From Lactarius indigo (taxonomy: Eukaryota; Basidiomycota; Agaricomycetes; Russulales; Russulaceae): a stretch of 64,000 nucleotides of DNA. The stretch lies in contig JAFKAC010000001.1 of assembly GCA_025766275.1 (NCBI GenBank), positions 3,658,001-3,722,000 of the forward strand, read 5' to 3'. A model generated the notes under the pieces. The model was not told where the DNA came from, did no database searches, and saw only the letters and a list, made by a program, of their open reading frames with translations. The position numbers and the translations under genes are program-made. Shown here piece after piece: positions 41,485 through 52,682 of the stretch; the stretch's first letter is position 1; every line of letters starts with the position of its first letter.

Positions 41485-43289
41485 CACCAAGGGTACCGCT
41501 ATTGGGTCACATTTATCGACAACTTCTCTCGCTTCAAGGCTGTTTACCTCTTGAAGCAAAAGTCTGAGACACTTGCTGCCTTCAAGCAGTTCAAGTCTTG
41601 GGCTGAGAATGTCACTGGAGCGAAACTGGGCACTTTGAGGGACAATAAAGGTGGGGAGTACATGTCTGGCGAGTTTGAAGGGTTCTGCATTGAGAATGGC
41701 ATCCAGAGGCAGCACACTGCCAGGAATTGCCCTCAGCAGAATGGAGTGGCTGAGAGGGCCAACAGGACGATAGAGGAAGGTGTTATTTCGATGCTGCATG
41801 AGTCTGGGATGCCCACAGCCTTCTGGGGCGAAGTTCTGGCCGCTTTCATTCACACTAGCAACAAACTGGTCACTTCAGCGGTCCCAGGCAGCACACCTGA
41901 TAAGGCATTCATTGGGAGCAAGCCAGATCTGTCTAGGCTTTGTGTCTGGGGCTGTACTGTTTATGTACTGATCCAGAGAGATAAGTGACCACTTGGGAGC
42001 CTTGGATCGCACATGGAGAAGTGTGTATTCATTGGATACCCTCTAGGATACAAGGGATGGAAGTTCTACAATCCCTTGACCAAGAAGGTGCTCATCTCAG
42101 AGAGGGCTGACTTTGATGAATGCTTTTTCATGCTCCAGACTCACTCTGTACCCCACCTGCCTCCCCCTCGTCTTGATTCCCTTCTTGACACACCTCCTGC
42201 TTCCATTTCACTCCCAGACTTCTCAGAGGACGTTCTGGATGCTCCATTTGAGTCACAGATGCCAGTTCATGGGGGAGATGGGTCTACTGACTCTGATCTG
42301 CCCTCTGTTCCTCCCATTTCACCTCCAAGTGTCACTCCAGCCCCTCTTCACTCACAGACACCTCAGTCCATTTATCATTCACTTCCTCCTTCATCTCCAT
42401 CACCTTCAACACCTCCAGCTCATCTCCCTCATCCTCCTCCTCCTCCCTCTCATCCCCAGCACTCCAGATGTCCTAGAGATGAGTGGCTGCCGGAGCAATG
42501 GGCTGTTCCAGATTGCTACAAGCAGCCAAGGGAGCCCACACCAGCACCAGCTAGATAGTCTCTTCAGACGAGGATGATGACTCTGATGATCCCCTTGACA
42601 TCATCCAGGCTGGTGCAGCCTCCACAGCTGAGCCCACATCCTACAGTCAGTCCCAACGTCACTCTGATGCAGATCTGTGGCATAAGGCTTGTGAGGAAGA
42701 GATGGAGGCTCACAGACTCAATGGCACTTGGGAGATCGTCAAATTGCCACCTGGGAAGCGTGCAATTGGCTCTAGATGGTTCATGAAGGTCAAGCACAAT
42801 GCTGATGGCTCCCTGGACCGGTACAAGGCCAGATTGGTGGCCAAGGGCTATTCTCAGCATCCTGGTTTTGATTTCAAGGAGACATTTGCTCCAACAGTTC
42901 GCTATTCCACCATTCGCATTGTCCTTGCCTTATCAGCCATTGAAGACCTTGAACTTTGCTCAATTGACATCTCTCATGCATATCTCAATGGCACTCTGGA
43001 GGAAGAGATCTACATGCTGCAGCCTGAGGGATTTGAAGTGGGCGGTCCAGATCATGTCTGCAAGCTGAGAAAGTTGCTATATGGCTTGAAGCAAGCAGGC
43101 AGGGTGTGGAACAAGACCCTTCACTCTGTGCTCACTTCTATGGGCTTCAATCGTGTCCAATCCGGCCATGGGCTGTACATCTACCTCAGGGATGATGTCA
43201 GGATCTTAACGCCTGTGTTTGTTGATGACATCATGCTTGCCTGCAAGGATGGAGCCAAGATTGATTCAATTGTCCAAGAGCTCTCCACT
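41485..43289 (+). pseudogene. B1 integrase core and reverse transcriptase (N-terminal part)
   Basis: Continues from 33532 after removing G1: GYRYWVTFIDNFSRFKAVYL, LRDNKGGEYMSGEF (Asp) and CPQQNGVAERANRTI (Glu). A stop at about 41986 precedes MEKCVFIGYPLGYKGWKFYN, a Pro/Ser linker (42150-42540), a shift, then RT (GTWEIVKLPPGKRAIGSRWF, ARLVAKGYSQHPGFDFKETF, DISHAYLNGTLEEEIYM, LYGLKQAGRVWN, FVDDIMLACKDG). It breaks at IVQELST where A2 is inserted after CCACT (43285-43289); the other side (FKLRDLGPTTQLLGLEIH) is at 50255. Confidence 0.88.
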
Positions 43290-43897
43290 TGTTGATAAGT
43301 GGCCCGCGCGCACTTAGCGGCTCTAAAGGACTTGCAGATATGGACTGCTTTAGATAAGATATATTGAACCTGTAGATTAGATTATATGATCTGTACAATC
43401 TCGGACTTCTTAGCTTATCTATGACATCATGTACAATGACATCATGTAGAACACTCTGGACATTTCATTGTACTCCTTCCTTTGTTCTCTTTGCGGACTT
43501 ATCTTTATTGTGATGTCACTATGATATCATACTTGTCTAGACTTTCTTTGTTCTGGTCGCCTTGTTCTCCTTTGGTACATTCCTTTTGTCCTGTATGTAG
43601 AACAACGCTCCTTGTATTCCGTGACTCTATGTTACTGTCCTTGTACTAGTGTCACACCCCTGTATAGTATAAGTAGAGTACTCTGTACGCCCTGGTCCAC
43701 ATCAGTTCTCACTCTGTTGTGTGCCAGGTAAAGTCCCTCTCCTGTAATGCTATCATCAGTTCTCACTCTGTTGTGTGCCAGACTACCATCTTGCTTCACT
43801 TGCTTGACACCTCCTGTGCTGCTTCTCAGTCACCCTCTATATCTCACCACAGTACCTTGTCCCACTGTGAGTATAGTTTCTATGTGTCTGTTCATCA
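43290..43897 (+). repeat. A2 5' LTR
   Basis: 608 bp, TGTTGATAAGTGGCCC...CTGTTCATCA. TATA-like TATAAGTAG near 43668; candidate intron 43728-43781 (54 nt, GTAAAG..CCAG); U5 donor-like CTGTGAGTATAG near 43865. Confidence 0.95.
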
Positions 43898-43909
43898 GGT
43901 TATGGGCCC
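43898..43909 (+). promoter_or_regulatory. A2 primer binding site (half-tRNA iMet type)
   Basis: GGTTATGGGCCC, as in A1 and B1. Confidence 0.8.
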
Positions 43910-44680
43910 TGGTGCCCTAGCCACTCCACTTGGCTGGTCACTGTCTTCCTAGGAGGACACACCAGGCTAAGGTCTGTCTGGGGCCTTACCAGCCTTGCCC
44001 AAGGCAGAGAGCAGTGGGGCGCCACTTGTCTCTGCTGAGGAACCTCCTGTGCATGTACTGCCCAGTAGTCCTACTTTCACCCCTACTGTTTTCCTAGCCC
44101 CTGCGCTATGCGCAAGGAGACTGGGTCTGGTAGCCCCTTAACTTCAAAATATCCAGGCGTGCATGGCCCACTGGGCTGTGTATTGTGGAGCTTAGCGCCA
44201 GCTGTCTCTGGTGCTCCACACTGGGCGCAGGATCTCCTCACCATGGGAGTGTAAAACCTGGTTCAGGCTCTGGGGGGTGTTCACCACTATGGTGTTCTGC
44301 AACCAGATACCTGCCTTGTAGCGGCAATGGGAAAGGATTCAGTAAAGCCACTTGTGGCGATGAGGCAACCAACAGGCCGAGGAGGCTGAGGTAGACAGCC
44401 TTGGGCTCTGAAAGCATTCCCTTCACCTTCCCCCTGACGCAAACCATTTGAGCTGTGTCTTAGACACATCCTGGCTGGCAGCTAGCTCATGGTATGGCAA
44501 AGGGATTCTTCCAACCTGGGCCTAGCCCTTGTATCACTGGCATACTATCAGGAGGCAGGACGCGTTAGCGTTCTGGCCTTACAGAATCACAGACAGGAGT
44601 GGTATCCCCCCCTCTATCTTTGTCTTGCAACTATAAAGCACTGTCGCTGATTGCTCCTCGGCGATAGATAAATCATCCCA

Positions 44681-45811
44681 ATGTCTGGCTCTTCATCTAC
44701 CCCTGCTGCCGGTGCTGGTGCTCCTCCCAGCCCCACTGGTGGCTCTACAGGAGGCTCACTCCCTCCTCCTTCTGGATCCACACCTTCCACACGCGTATCT
44801 GCTGCGTATGGTGCAACGTTTGGCATGCCCTCTGGCATCCGCCTTGAACAGTTTGATGGCACTGGATGGAACGAATGGTCTGGCACCATTGAGGCCATCC
44901 TCACGCTGCACGAAGCTGAGGATGTGTTCACTCTGGATACACCCCCATCTGGTATCACTACAGATGAGTGGGACTCAGTCCAGCGTCGTTCCAAGGCGTA
45001 CCTCCGCCTCTATCTCAAACCAGATGTCTACTCGCTTGTGGCAGATAACACTGCCTATCCTACCTTTAAAGACAAGTGGGCCAAGCTCAAGGACGTATAT
45101 GGAGGTGCTTCGGGCAGCACCACCATCTTTAATTTGTGGATTCAGATAACACAAGCCCGCCTCGACGACTCCGCACCCATGGCTGCTCAGCTGGCCAAGC
45201 TCAATGAGCTTAGGGTTGCCCTTTCCAACGCGCAAATGGGTGTCTCTGACGTCCAATACTGCCTCATTCTCCTCCACGCACTGCCGCCCTCTTATGAGGT
45301 GTTGGCCTCAACAATCCTCGCCAGTGGGGCCCCCTCCACACTCAAGCACGCTGAAATAATTGCGCGCATAGTGTCGGAAGAGGCTCGCCGCTCTGGGCCC
45401 TCTGGCTCCTCCCTCAACAAGGTGGCCCCTGTCAAGTCGACAGGCAAGAAGGGCAAGAAGGACCACTCTGGTCTGACTTGCCACTATTGCAACAAAAAGG
45501 GCCACATCAAGCCTGATTGTAGGAAGAGGAAGAAGGATGAGGCTGACGCAAAGGAGAAAGAGAAAGCAGGCAACAAGGCCGCCAATAGTCATGTCCTAGT
45601 ACCTACCACCGCCTCCATTACAGAGGTCGTAGAGCCCAAGATAGATTGGGCCTCTGAATCAATTGGTGTTGCCTTGTATGCTGCCTCGCATGTGCGTTGG
45701 ATGATGGACAGTGGTGCTACACACCACATCACACCACATCGGTCTGACTTCAAGGACTACACCCCAACTAAAGGCACTGTACGCCTGGGTGATAAGTCCA
45801 CAATAGACCAA
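44681..45811 (+). pseudogene. A2 Gag and protease, cut by a solo LTR
   Basis: Same protein plan as A1: start MSGSSSTPAAG, CCHC knuckle CHYCNKKGHIKPDC (45478-45519), protease WMMDSGATHHI (45699-45731). The frame runs into LTR sequence after LGDKSTIDQ. The N-terminal region differs from A1 at many positions (for example STRVSAAYGATFGM against STHLSQAHSANFGM), while sequence after the knuckle is nearly the same. Confidence 0.92.
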
Positions 45812-46425
45812 TGTTGATAAGTGACCCTTGCGCACTTAGCGGCTCATACGGACCGGACTTGCAGCATGGACTGCTGTAGATTAGATATACAGGACTTATA
45901 GATTAGATAACTTTTTGATCTGTACAATCTATTACTTATCGATTGCGTCACCTATGACATCATGTACTATGACATCATGCGGACTCCTCTGGACTTGTCA
46001 TTGTACTACGTCTTTGTTCTTTCTTTGGATATATCTTTATTGTGATGTCATTATGATATCATCCTGGTCTGGACACTTCTTGTTCTATACGCCTTGTTCT
46101 CCATATGCACACTCCTTTGTCCTGTTGTAGAACAATGCGCTCCTTGTACTCTGTGACCTATAGTTACTTTCCTTGTATTAGTGTCACGCCTCTGTACAGT
46201 ATAAGTAGACTGCTTGTATGCCCTGGTCCACATCAGTTCTCTCACTGCTGTGTGCCAGGTATGTCTTCTTCCCTGTAATACTATCAGTTCTCTCACTGCT
46301 GTGTGCCAGACACTTTTGCTTTACTTGCCTGACAACTCCCTGTTGCTGCTTCAAGCACTTCTGCATATCTCACCACAGACTCTTTAGCCCTCTGTGAGTA
46401 TGCCCTTCTACTGTGCTGTTCATCA
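45812..46425 (+). mobile_element. Solo A-family LTR (intron-bearing form) inside A2
   Basis: 614 bp, perfect target duplication ACCAA (45807-45811 and 46426-46430). Candidate intron 46259-46309 (51 nt, GTATGT..CCAG). Its removal with one ACCAA (619 bp) would bring both halves of the A2 polyprotein into one frame. It is the youngest layer of the nest. Confidence 0.97.
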
Positions 46426-49400
46426 ACCAAGTGGGTGTCGGGTCTGTCGTCTTTACAACGAGCCAGGGTATCTCTATCACCCTCAGTAATGTGCTACACC
46501 TACCACAGGTGAAGACGCGCTTTTTGTCGACGCGCGCCCTAGCACAAAAAGGTGCTGAGATTGCCTTTGATAGTGGCTCATTTAAAATATCTATCAATCA
46601 AAAGTGTGTGGCCAAAGGCTACCTTGAGGACAACCTTTACTGGTTGGACGCAGCCAGCGTCGGCCTCAATGCTCACACGAAATCAAGTGCTGCCACACTT
46701 GATATCTGGCATCAACGCATGGGACACATCTCCTCTGCGGCGCTGAAGGCGCATGGTCCCTCTGCCACTACAGGCATGGACATAGATAGCTCTACCACGG
46801 CCCACACAGTCTGCCGTGGGTGCGAGATGGGCAAGTCCACTCGCCAGCCCTTTTCTGCGTCCTCCAATAAGAGGACAACTCGTCAATTTGAGATCGTGCA
46901 CAGTGACCTCGCCGGTCCTATGCAGACTCAGTCCTTGCAAGGCTCGACCTACACTGCCACCTTCATAGACGACCACACTAAGTTCACTGTGGTACACTTC
47001 CTTAAGTCGAAGGACCAGTTTGCTAAGTCGCTGCAAATGTATTTGGCCTGGGGTGAAACCCAGTCTGGCCATAAACTGCGCGCTCTGCACTCTGACCGCG
47101 GTGGCGAATACATGTCGAGTGTCACGCAGGACATTCTTAAGCAGAAAGGGATAGAGCATCACCTCACGATGCCGGGTTCACCACAGTCCAATGGTAAAGC
47201 CGAGCGGTTTAACCGCACCATTATGGATAAGGCAATGTCCATGCTCCACACAGCTGGCATGTCTAAAGGCTTCTGGGAGCATGCAGTGTGCGCAGCTGTG
47301 CACATCTATAACCGCTCTCCAGTCTGTGGGCTTAAGTGGCGCACTCCTTATGAGCTCTGGCACTCTGGCAAAGTGCCCGATGTTTCACATCTTCGTGTCT
47401 TTGGATGCAAGGGGTACATGCATGTACCCGCTGATAAGCGTCGCAAATTAGATGCGAAGGCCATTGAGGTCACGCTTATTGGGTTTGAGCCCGAATCTAA
47501 GGGCTATAAGCTCTGGGACCGCTCAACCCACTCCGTTCGAGTGTCCAGGGATGTGACATTCGACGAGAGTAGCTTCCCGTCCCTTCAGGGTGTTGAGACA
47601 CACCCCACACCTTCACCACCAGTCGTGCCTAGCACAACAGTGACTGCCGTGCCTCACCCGCCGGCGTTACCACCAATGCGAGCCCCCTCCCCTGCACACT
47701 CCAGTAGTAGTGAGGAGGAGGATGTAGAAAACCTTTTAGACCCCCCACAAGTCCAACCACGCCCTACCACACCACCACCTGCTCTGCCAGCTCTGCCCAC
47801 CACACCTAAACGTGAGCAGACCACTCCCACTTCACCCCCGCCGCGTCCTAGTGCAACGCGCATTATGCGCCATGTCCCTCCTCCCTCACCAGAAATGCCT
47901 GGGGGATTTGAGGATCGTGCACAGCGTAGTCAGCTGTTGCGCGAGATGGACAATGCACCAAGGCGCAGTGCTCGTGCCCCTGTCCCTAATCCGCGTTACT
48001 TCAATGCGGACAATGCGGCATGGCGCGGCAGGCGTCTGGGGTATGCGGAGTTATTGGCCGCTGCCTTTGTGGGCCGAGACCCTGCAACCTATGCAGAGGC
48101 CATGCGGTCTACAGCTGCAGATGAGTGGACTAAGGCGTGTCAGTATGAAATGGACGCCCTAGCTAAAAATGGGACTTGGGAGTTAGTGGACCTCCCGCCT
48201 AATCGCAAGGCAGTAAAATCCAAATGGGTCTTCAAGCTCAAAGCGGATGGCCGCTACAGAGCTCACTTGGTGGCTAAGGGATTCACGCAGATCCCTGGCG
48301 TAGATTTTGATGAAACCTTCTCTCCCGTCGCACGATTTGAGTCGCTACGTTTACTTCTGGCGTTGGCCGCGCTAGAGGACTGGCACATCCATCAGATGGA
48401 TGTCAAGTCTGCTTTTCTCAATGGCGTGCTTGACGAGGAGATATACATGGAGCAGCCACAAGGTTTCACTGTCACTGGCTCTGAGACGAAGGTGTGTCGT
48501 CTGGTTAAGGCGATCTATGGTCTCAAACAGGCCTCCCGCGCATGGAACTTGCAATTCCATGGAGTGCTCACTGCACTCGGCTTTAAGCGGACGTTTGCTG
48601 ATGCTGGCATATATGTGATGCCTCAACGAGAGGGGTATGATCCACTCTTCGTTATTGTCTACGTTGACGACATCACTATACTGGGTCCCTCGCTGAGTGG
48701 TATCAAGCGTTTAAAGTCAGATTTGTCTGAACGCTATGAGATGACAGATCTCGGGGAGATAGAGTCTTATCTTGGTATGTGCATTATGCGCAACCGCTCC
48801 CTTAGACGCATCGAAATAGATCAGTCTGGCTACATCAAGGATGTCCTTGAACGCTTTGGCATGTCTGATGCCACACCACATAACACACCCTTGCCCGCTG
48901 GTGCTGACGAGCACCTAGTTAAATATACGTCGCAGGCAACTGCCTCAGATATCTCTCACTACCAATCTCTAATTGGGAGTCTGCTTTATGTGCAGATTGG
49001 CACTAGGCCAGATATCTCCTTCGCTGTGTCACGTTTGGCGCAGTACGCAGCGAATCCCTCACCACAACATCTGCGACTTGCGCAGTATGTCCTATCCTAC
49101 TTAGTAGGAACTATGGATATGCGTATTGTTTATGATGGTGCCAATGGCGATGGCCTTCACGGCTACACTGATTCCAGTCTGGCTGATCAGACTGACGACC
49201 GCCACTCCACCTCTGGTTATGTGTTCTTACTAGCTAACGGTGCAATAAGCTGGTCTTCGCGCAAGCAAAAGACTGTTGCCCAAAACACAACGGAAGCGGA
49301 ATACATGGCCATGACCGACGCGGCTAACCAGGCTGCGTGGTACCAGAGCTTCCTCACGGAACTCGGGTACGAGGTCGACGACCCCATCCCACTTCATGGT

Positions 49401-49622
49401 GACAATAAGGGTGCCATTGACTTGGCCTTGAACCCTGTCACTGGGAGACGGTCTAAGCACATTGCCATACGGCATCATGTCATTAGGGAGTACATCGAAA
49501 AGGGGACCATCACCCTCATTAGAACTCCTACTGTGGATATGGTTGCGGACGGCTTTACAAAGTCACTACCGCGTGTCCTGCTGCAGAAGCACAATGATGA
49601 CATGGGACTCTTGTGTACTTAG
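46426..49622 (+). pseudogene. A2 Pol: protease end, integrase, RT, RNase H
   Basis: Continues QVGVGSVVFTTSQG, then GAG-pre-integrase (HQRMGHIS), integrase (HSDLAGPM, LHSDRGGEY, SNGKAERF), Pro-rich linker, RT (YVDDITIL, about 48660-48685) and RNase H (TEAEYMAMT). Stop TAG at 49620-49622. About 20 residues differ from A1 in roughly 1060. No internal stop; only the solo LTR breaks the polyprotein, and A1 could in principle supply the proteins in trans. Confidence 0.93.
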
Positions 49623-49631
49623 ATTGTAGAT

Positions 49632-49641
49632 CACGGGGAGA
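49632..49641 (+). promoter_or_regulatory. A2 polypurine tract
   Basis: CACGGGGAGA directly before the 3' LTR, identical to A1. Confidence 0.85.
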
Positions 49642-50249
49642 TGTTGATAAGTGGCCCGCGCGCACTTAGCGGCTCTAAAGGACTTGCAGATATGGACTGC
49701 TTTAGATAAGATATATTGAACCTGTAGATTAGATTATATGATCTGTACAATCTCGGACTTCTTAGCTTATCTATGACATCATGTACAATGACATCATGTA
49801 GAACACTCTGGACATTTCATTGTACTCCTTCCTTTGTTCTCTTTGCGGACTTATCTTTATTGTGATGTCACTATGATATCATACTTGTCTAGACTTTCTT
49901 TGTTCTGGTCGCCTTGTTCTCCTTTGGTACATTCCTTTTGTCCTGTATGTAGAACAACACTCCTTGTATTCCGTGACTCTATGTTACTGTCCTTGTACTA
50001 GTGTCACACCCCTGTATAGTATAAGTAGAGTACTCTGTACGCCCTGGTCCACATCAGTTCTCACTCTGTTGTGTGCCAGGTAAAGTCCCTCTCCTGTAAT
50101 GCTATCATCAGTTCTCACTCTGTTGTGTGCCAGACTACCATCTTGCTTCACTTGCTTGACACCTCCTGTGCTGCTTCTCAGTCACCCTCTATATCTCACC
50201 ACAGTACCTTGTCCCACTGTGAGTATAGTTTCTATGTGTCTGTTCATCA
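49642..50249 (+). repeat. A2 3' LTR
   Basis: 608 bp, partner of 43290-43897; candidate intron 50080-50133. Confidence 0.95.
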
Positions 50250-50254
50250 CCACT

Positions 50255-50437
50255 CACTTCAAACTTTGAGATCTTGGCCCTACCACCCAGTTACTTGGCC
50301 TAGAAATCCACAGAGATCATCCCAATTGTTGCCTTTCTATCTCCCAGAGCCGGCCAGTAGATCTCCAATCTGCTTCAGGAGCATGGCCTGAGCAATTCCA
50401 AGCCTGTCTCCACTCCTCTCAACCCTGGGACACGTCG
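50255..50437 (+). pseudogene. B1 reverse transcriptase, middle part
   Basis: Continues from 43289 with FKLRDLGPTTQLLGLEIHRD after one frame change, to about STPLNPGT, where a solo A LTR is inserted. The matching segment of the other B copy is at 56825-57025 on the minus strand. Confidence 0.8.
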
Positions 50438-51061
50438 TGTTGATAAGTGACCCTTGCGCACTTAGCGGCTCGTATGGACTGGACTTGCAGCACGGACTGC
50501 TTTAGATTAGATATACAGGACTTGTAGATTAGATATTATTTGATCTGTACAATCTGGACTTATCATTGCGTCATACATGACATCACTGTACTTCTATGAC
50601 ATCATGCATCCGGACTCTGCATTGTATATTGCCTTTGTACCTTCCTTTGTTCCGTACTTAGTTCTATCCTTATTATGATGTCACTATGATATCATTTAGC
50701 TCTGGACTCTCCTTATTCTTTCTTCCCTTGTTCTCAGAACATCCACTCCTTTGTCCGTTTGTAGAACAATACTTCCTTGTACTGTGTGACTTAGTGTTAC
50801 ATCCCTTGTACAATGTCACTACCAGAAAGTGTATAAGTAGAGTACCATGTACGCTCCTGGTCCACATCAGTTCTCACTGCTTGTGTGCCAGGTAAGCCTT
50901 CTGCTCCTCAATGTATAACATCAGTTCTCACTGCTTGTGTGCCAGACTTCACCTCTGCTTCACTCTGCTAGATTCCCTGTTGCTGCCTCCAGCCACCTTG
51001 ACATATCTCACCACAGTCTTCTTGTCACTGTGAGTATGTCCTTCTTGTGTGCTGTTCATCA
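50438..51061 (+). mobile_element. Solo A-family LTR (intron-bearing form) inside B1
   Basis: 624 bp, perfect target duplication CGTCG (50433-50437 and 51062-51066). Candidate intron 50892-50945 (54 nt). Confidence 0.97.
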
Positions 51062-51066
51062 CGTCG

Positions 51067-51788
51067 CTCCACCTCCATGTGCCCACAGAACAATGCAGAA
51101 GCCTCAGAAATGCGTCAATACCCCTACATCTCTGTTGTAGGCTGCCTGATGTATCTGGCAGTCACCACAAGGCCAGACATCGCCTATGCTGCTGGAGTGC
51201 TTGCCAGATTCAATTCCAACCCTGGGTCCAGCTCATTGGCAAGCAGCCAAGCATGTGCTTCACTATTTGAAGGGCACAATCAACCACAAGCTTGTTTACA
51301 AGCCCTCCACTTCGCCTGAGCCATTCATCACTTACTCAGATGCTGATCATGGTGGAAACCCGGACAATGGCAAGTCCACTGGTGGATATGTGGTCAAGAT
51401 TGGCTCTGGAGTGGTCTCTTGGAGCTCCAAGTTGCAGCCCTTGGTTGCCTTGTCCACAACTGAAGCAGAGCACATCTCTGCTGTTGAGGTGGGCAAGGAG
51501 ATCCTCTGGATGTGCCAGTTCATGGGGGAGCTTGGCTACAAGATCTCTGGTCCCTCACTGCTGAAGATGGACAATCAATCAGCCATTGCAGTGAGCAAGA
51601 ACCCAGAGCATCATAGCAAGATGAAGCACCTCTCTCTTCGCCTATTTTGGCTAAGGGATGCTGTTCAAGATGGTGTAATCAGTCCCAGCTTTGTTACAAC
51701 ACAGGAGATGGCTGCTGACATCTTGACAAAGGCTCTTGACCGATTCAAGGTTGAGAAGTGTGCTAGGATGCTTGGTTTATTCAGTTAG
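51067..51788 (+). pseudogene. B1 end of RT and RNase H
   Basis: NNAEASEMRQYPYISVVGCL, TRPDIAYAAGVLARFNSNPG, then after a frame change VYKPSTSPEPFITYSDADHG (RNase H first Asp), STTEAEHISAVEVGKEI (Glu), LLKMDNQSAIAVSKNPEHHS (Asp), FVTTQEMAADILTKALDRF, and end LGLFS. The polypurine tract CATGGGGGAG (51810-51819) follows. Confidence 0.88.
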
Positions 51789-51819
51789 GAACTTAGAGCC
51801 CTGCACATTCATGGGGGAG

Positions 51820-52075
51820 TGTTATTTGTGGTTAAAGTGTCGCTGTTTTCACCTATTCTGTGACTGTACATTGCCCTAAGTGGAGTTACCTTATTTAGAT
51901 ATGCTTAGTCAGGTTGATATATCCTGCAGAGGATGGAAAATATGGCTTTAGTCTTATATCCTCCTCTGCAGGTGAGTAACTATCTCTACTTTGATCAATA
52001 TAGTCTTATATCCTCCTCTGCAGTCCCCTTGTGTCCTCTGTGACTCAAGGGCCCTCTATAGGTCGCATTCTAACA
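51820..52075 (+). repeat. B1 3' LTR
   Basis: 256 bp; candidate intron 51972-52023. It reads identical to the LTR at 55005-55260 (reverse complement) but differs at nine sites from the B1 5' LTR. Confidence 0.95.
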
Positions 52076-52682
52076 GTATGTTCTCTGTGTTTCTCCTCCC
52101 TTAGTCATACACACATTAGGGACCTATATAAACCATAGATGAAAACCCAGTATTACTTAGACTTGTCTTTATCTCTCATCAGCAAATATCATTGTCTCTA
52201 TTCAGACCTGAGTGCCCATCTCTACTCTCATCCCCCAGACTGAGGTTCCCCTTGAGTGGGGGCCATTTCCGAAGCTTGGACTCTGTGCTATAACAGGAGT
52301 CACACTCAGCCACTGAGTTTCCAAACTCAGCAGACATCTTGTATTAGTCAGTGCACATCACACATCAAGGCCCCACTGAGCCTTGACATAAGACAAGTCT
52401 ACTACCTAGCTGCAATATAGTTGCTCCCCAAACCCTTGACACCTAGAAACCATCCCCTAAAGTAGGGGACAGTCACCATTCCCTCCAGCAACAGATATGG
52501 GACCCTCTCCTTGGATTCCAAATCAGAAAACCCTTCAGCCCCTGAGAACCCCAAATTCCCAAATCCCCAGTACCCTTTTCCAGTACCTCCCAGCACTAAC
52601 AACTTATTAGAAGAAGTGCACAGCAGCACAGTTTGGACCTCTACCTGAGACTTGGCCCAGGGTACTACTACAAACCCAAAGG
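52076..52682 (+). repeat. Probable LTR/leader remnant of G2
   Basis: Non-coding; has CTATATAAACCATAG (about 52127), TATA context like that of the G LTR (CTATATAAACC), and lies upstream of G2 gag in the same orientation. Sequence similarity to the G1 LTR is otherwise not evident, so the assignment is positional. Confidence 0.4.

Larger units (their letters stand above)
43290..50249 (+). mobile_element. Complete Ty1/copia element A2, interrupted by a solo LTR
   Basis: 6960 bp with 608-bp LTRs (I find one difference, CpG/CpA) and perfect target duplication CCACT (43285-43289 and 50250-50254), inserted in B1 RT. Without the 45812-46425 LTR it is a copy of the A1 plan. Its LTRs differ strongly from those of A1 although pol is about 98% identical at protein level. 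Confidence 0.95.
31504..52075 (+). mobile_element. Copia element B1, with nested insertions
   Basis: 256-bp LTRs at 31504-31759 and 51820-52075 (nine differences by eye). After removing G1 (33533-41479), A2 (43290-50249) and a solo A LTR (50438-51061) with one copy of each target duplication, about 5.03 kb remain, a normal copia size. The left flank is CACTT and the right flank GTATG. They do not match, because the element is one product of a rearrangement between two B copies. The coding region has an in-frame stop and frameshifts besides the insertions, so it is dead. Confidence 0.95.

Noticed and set aside
52076..52080. GTATG as the right-hand target duplication of B1
   Set aside because: The left flank is CACTT. 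The mismatch is explained by the inversion model, in which CACTT belongs with AAGTG at 55000-55004.
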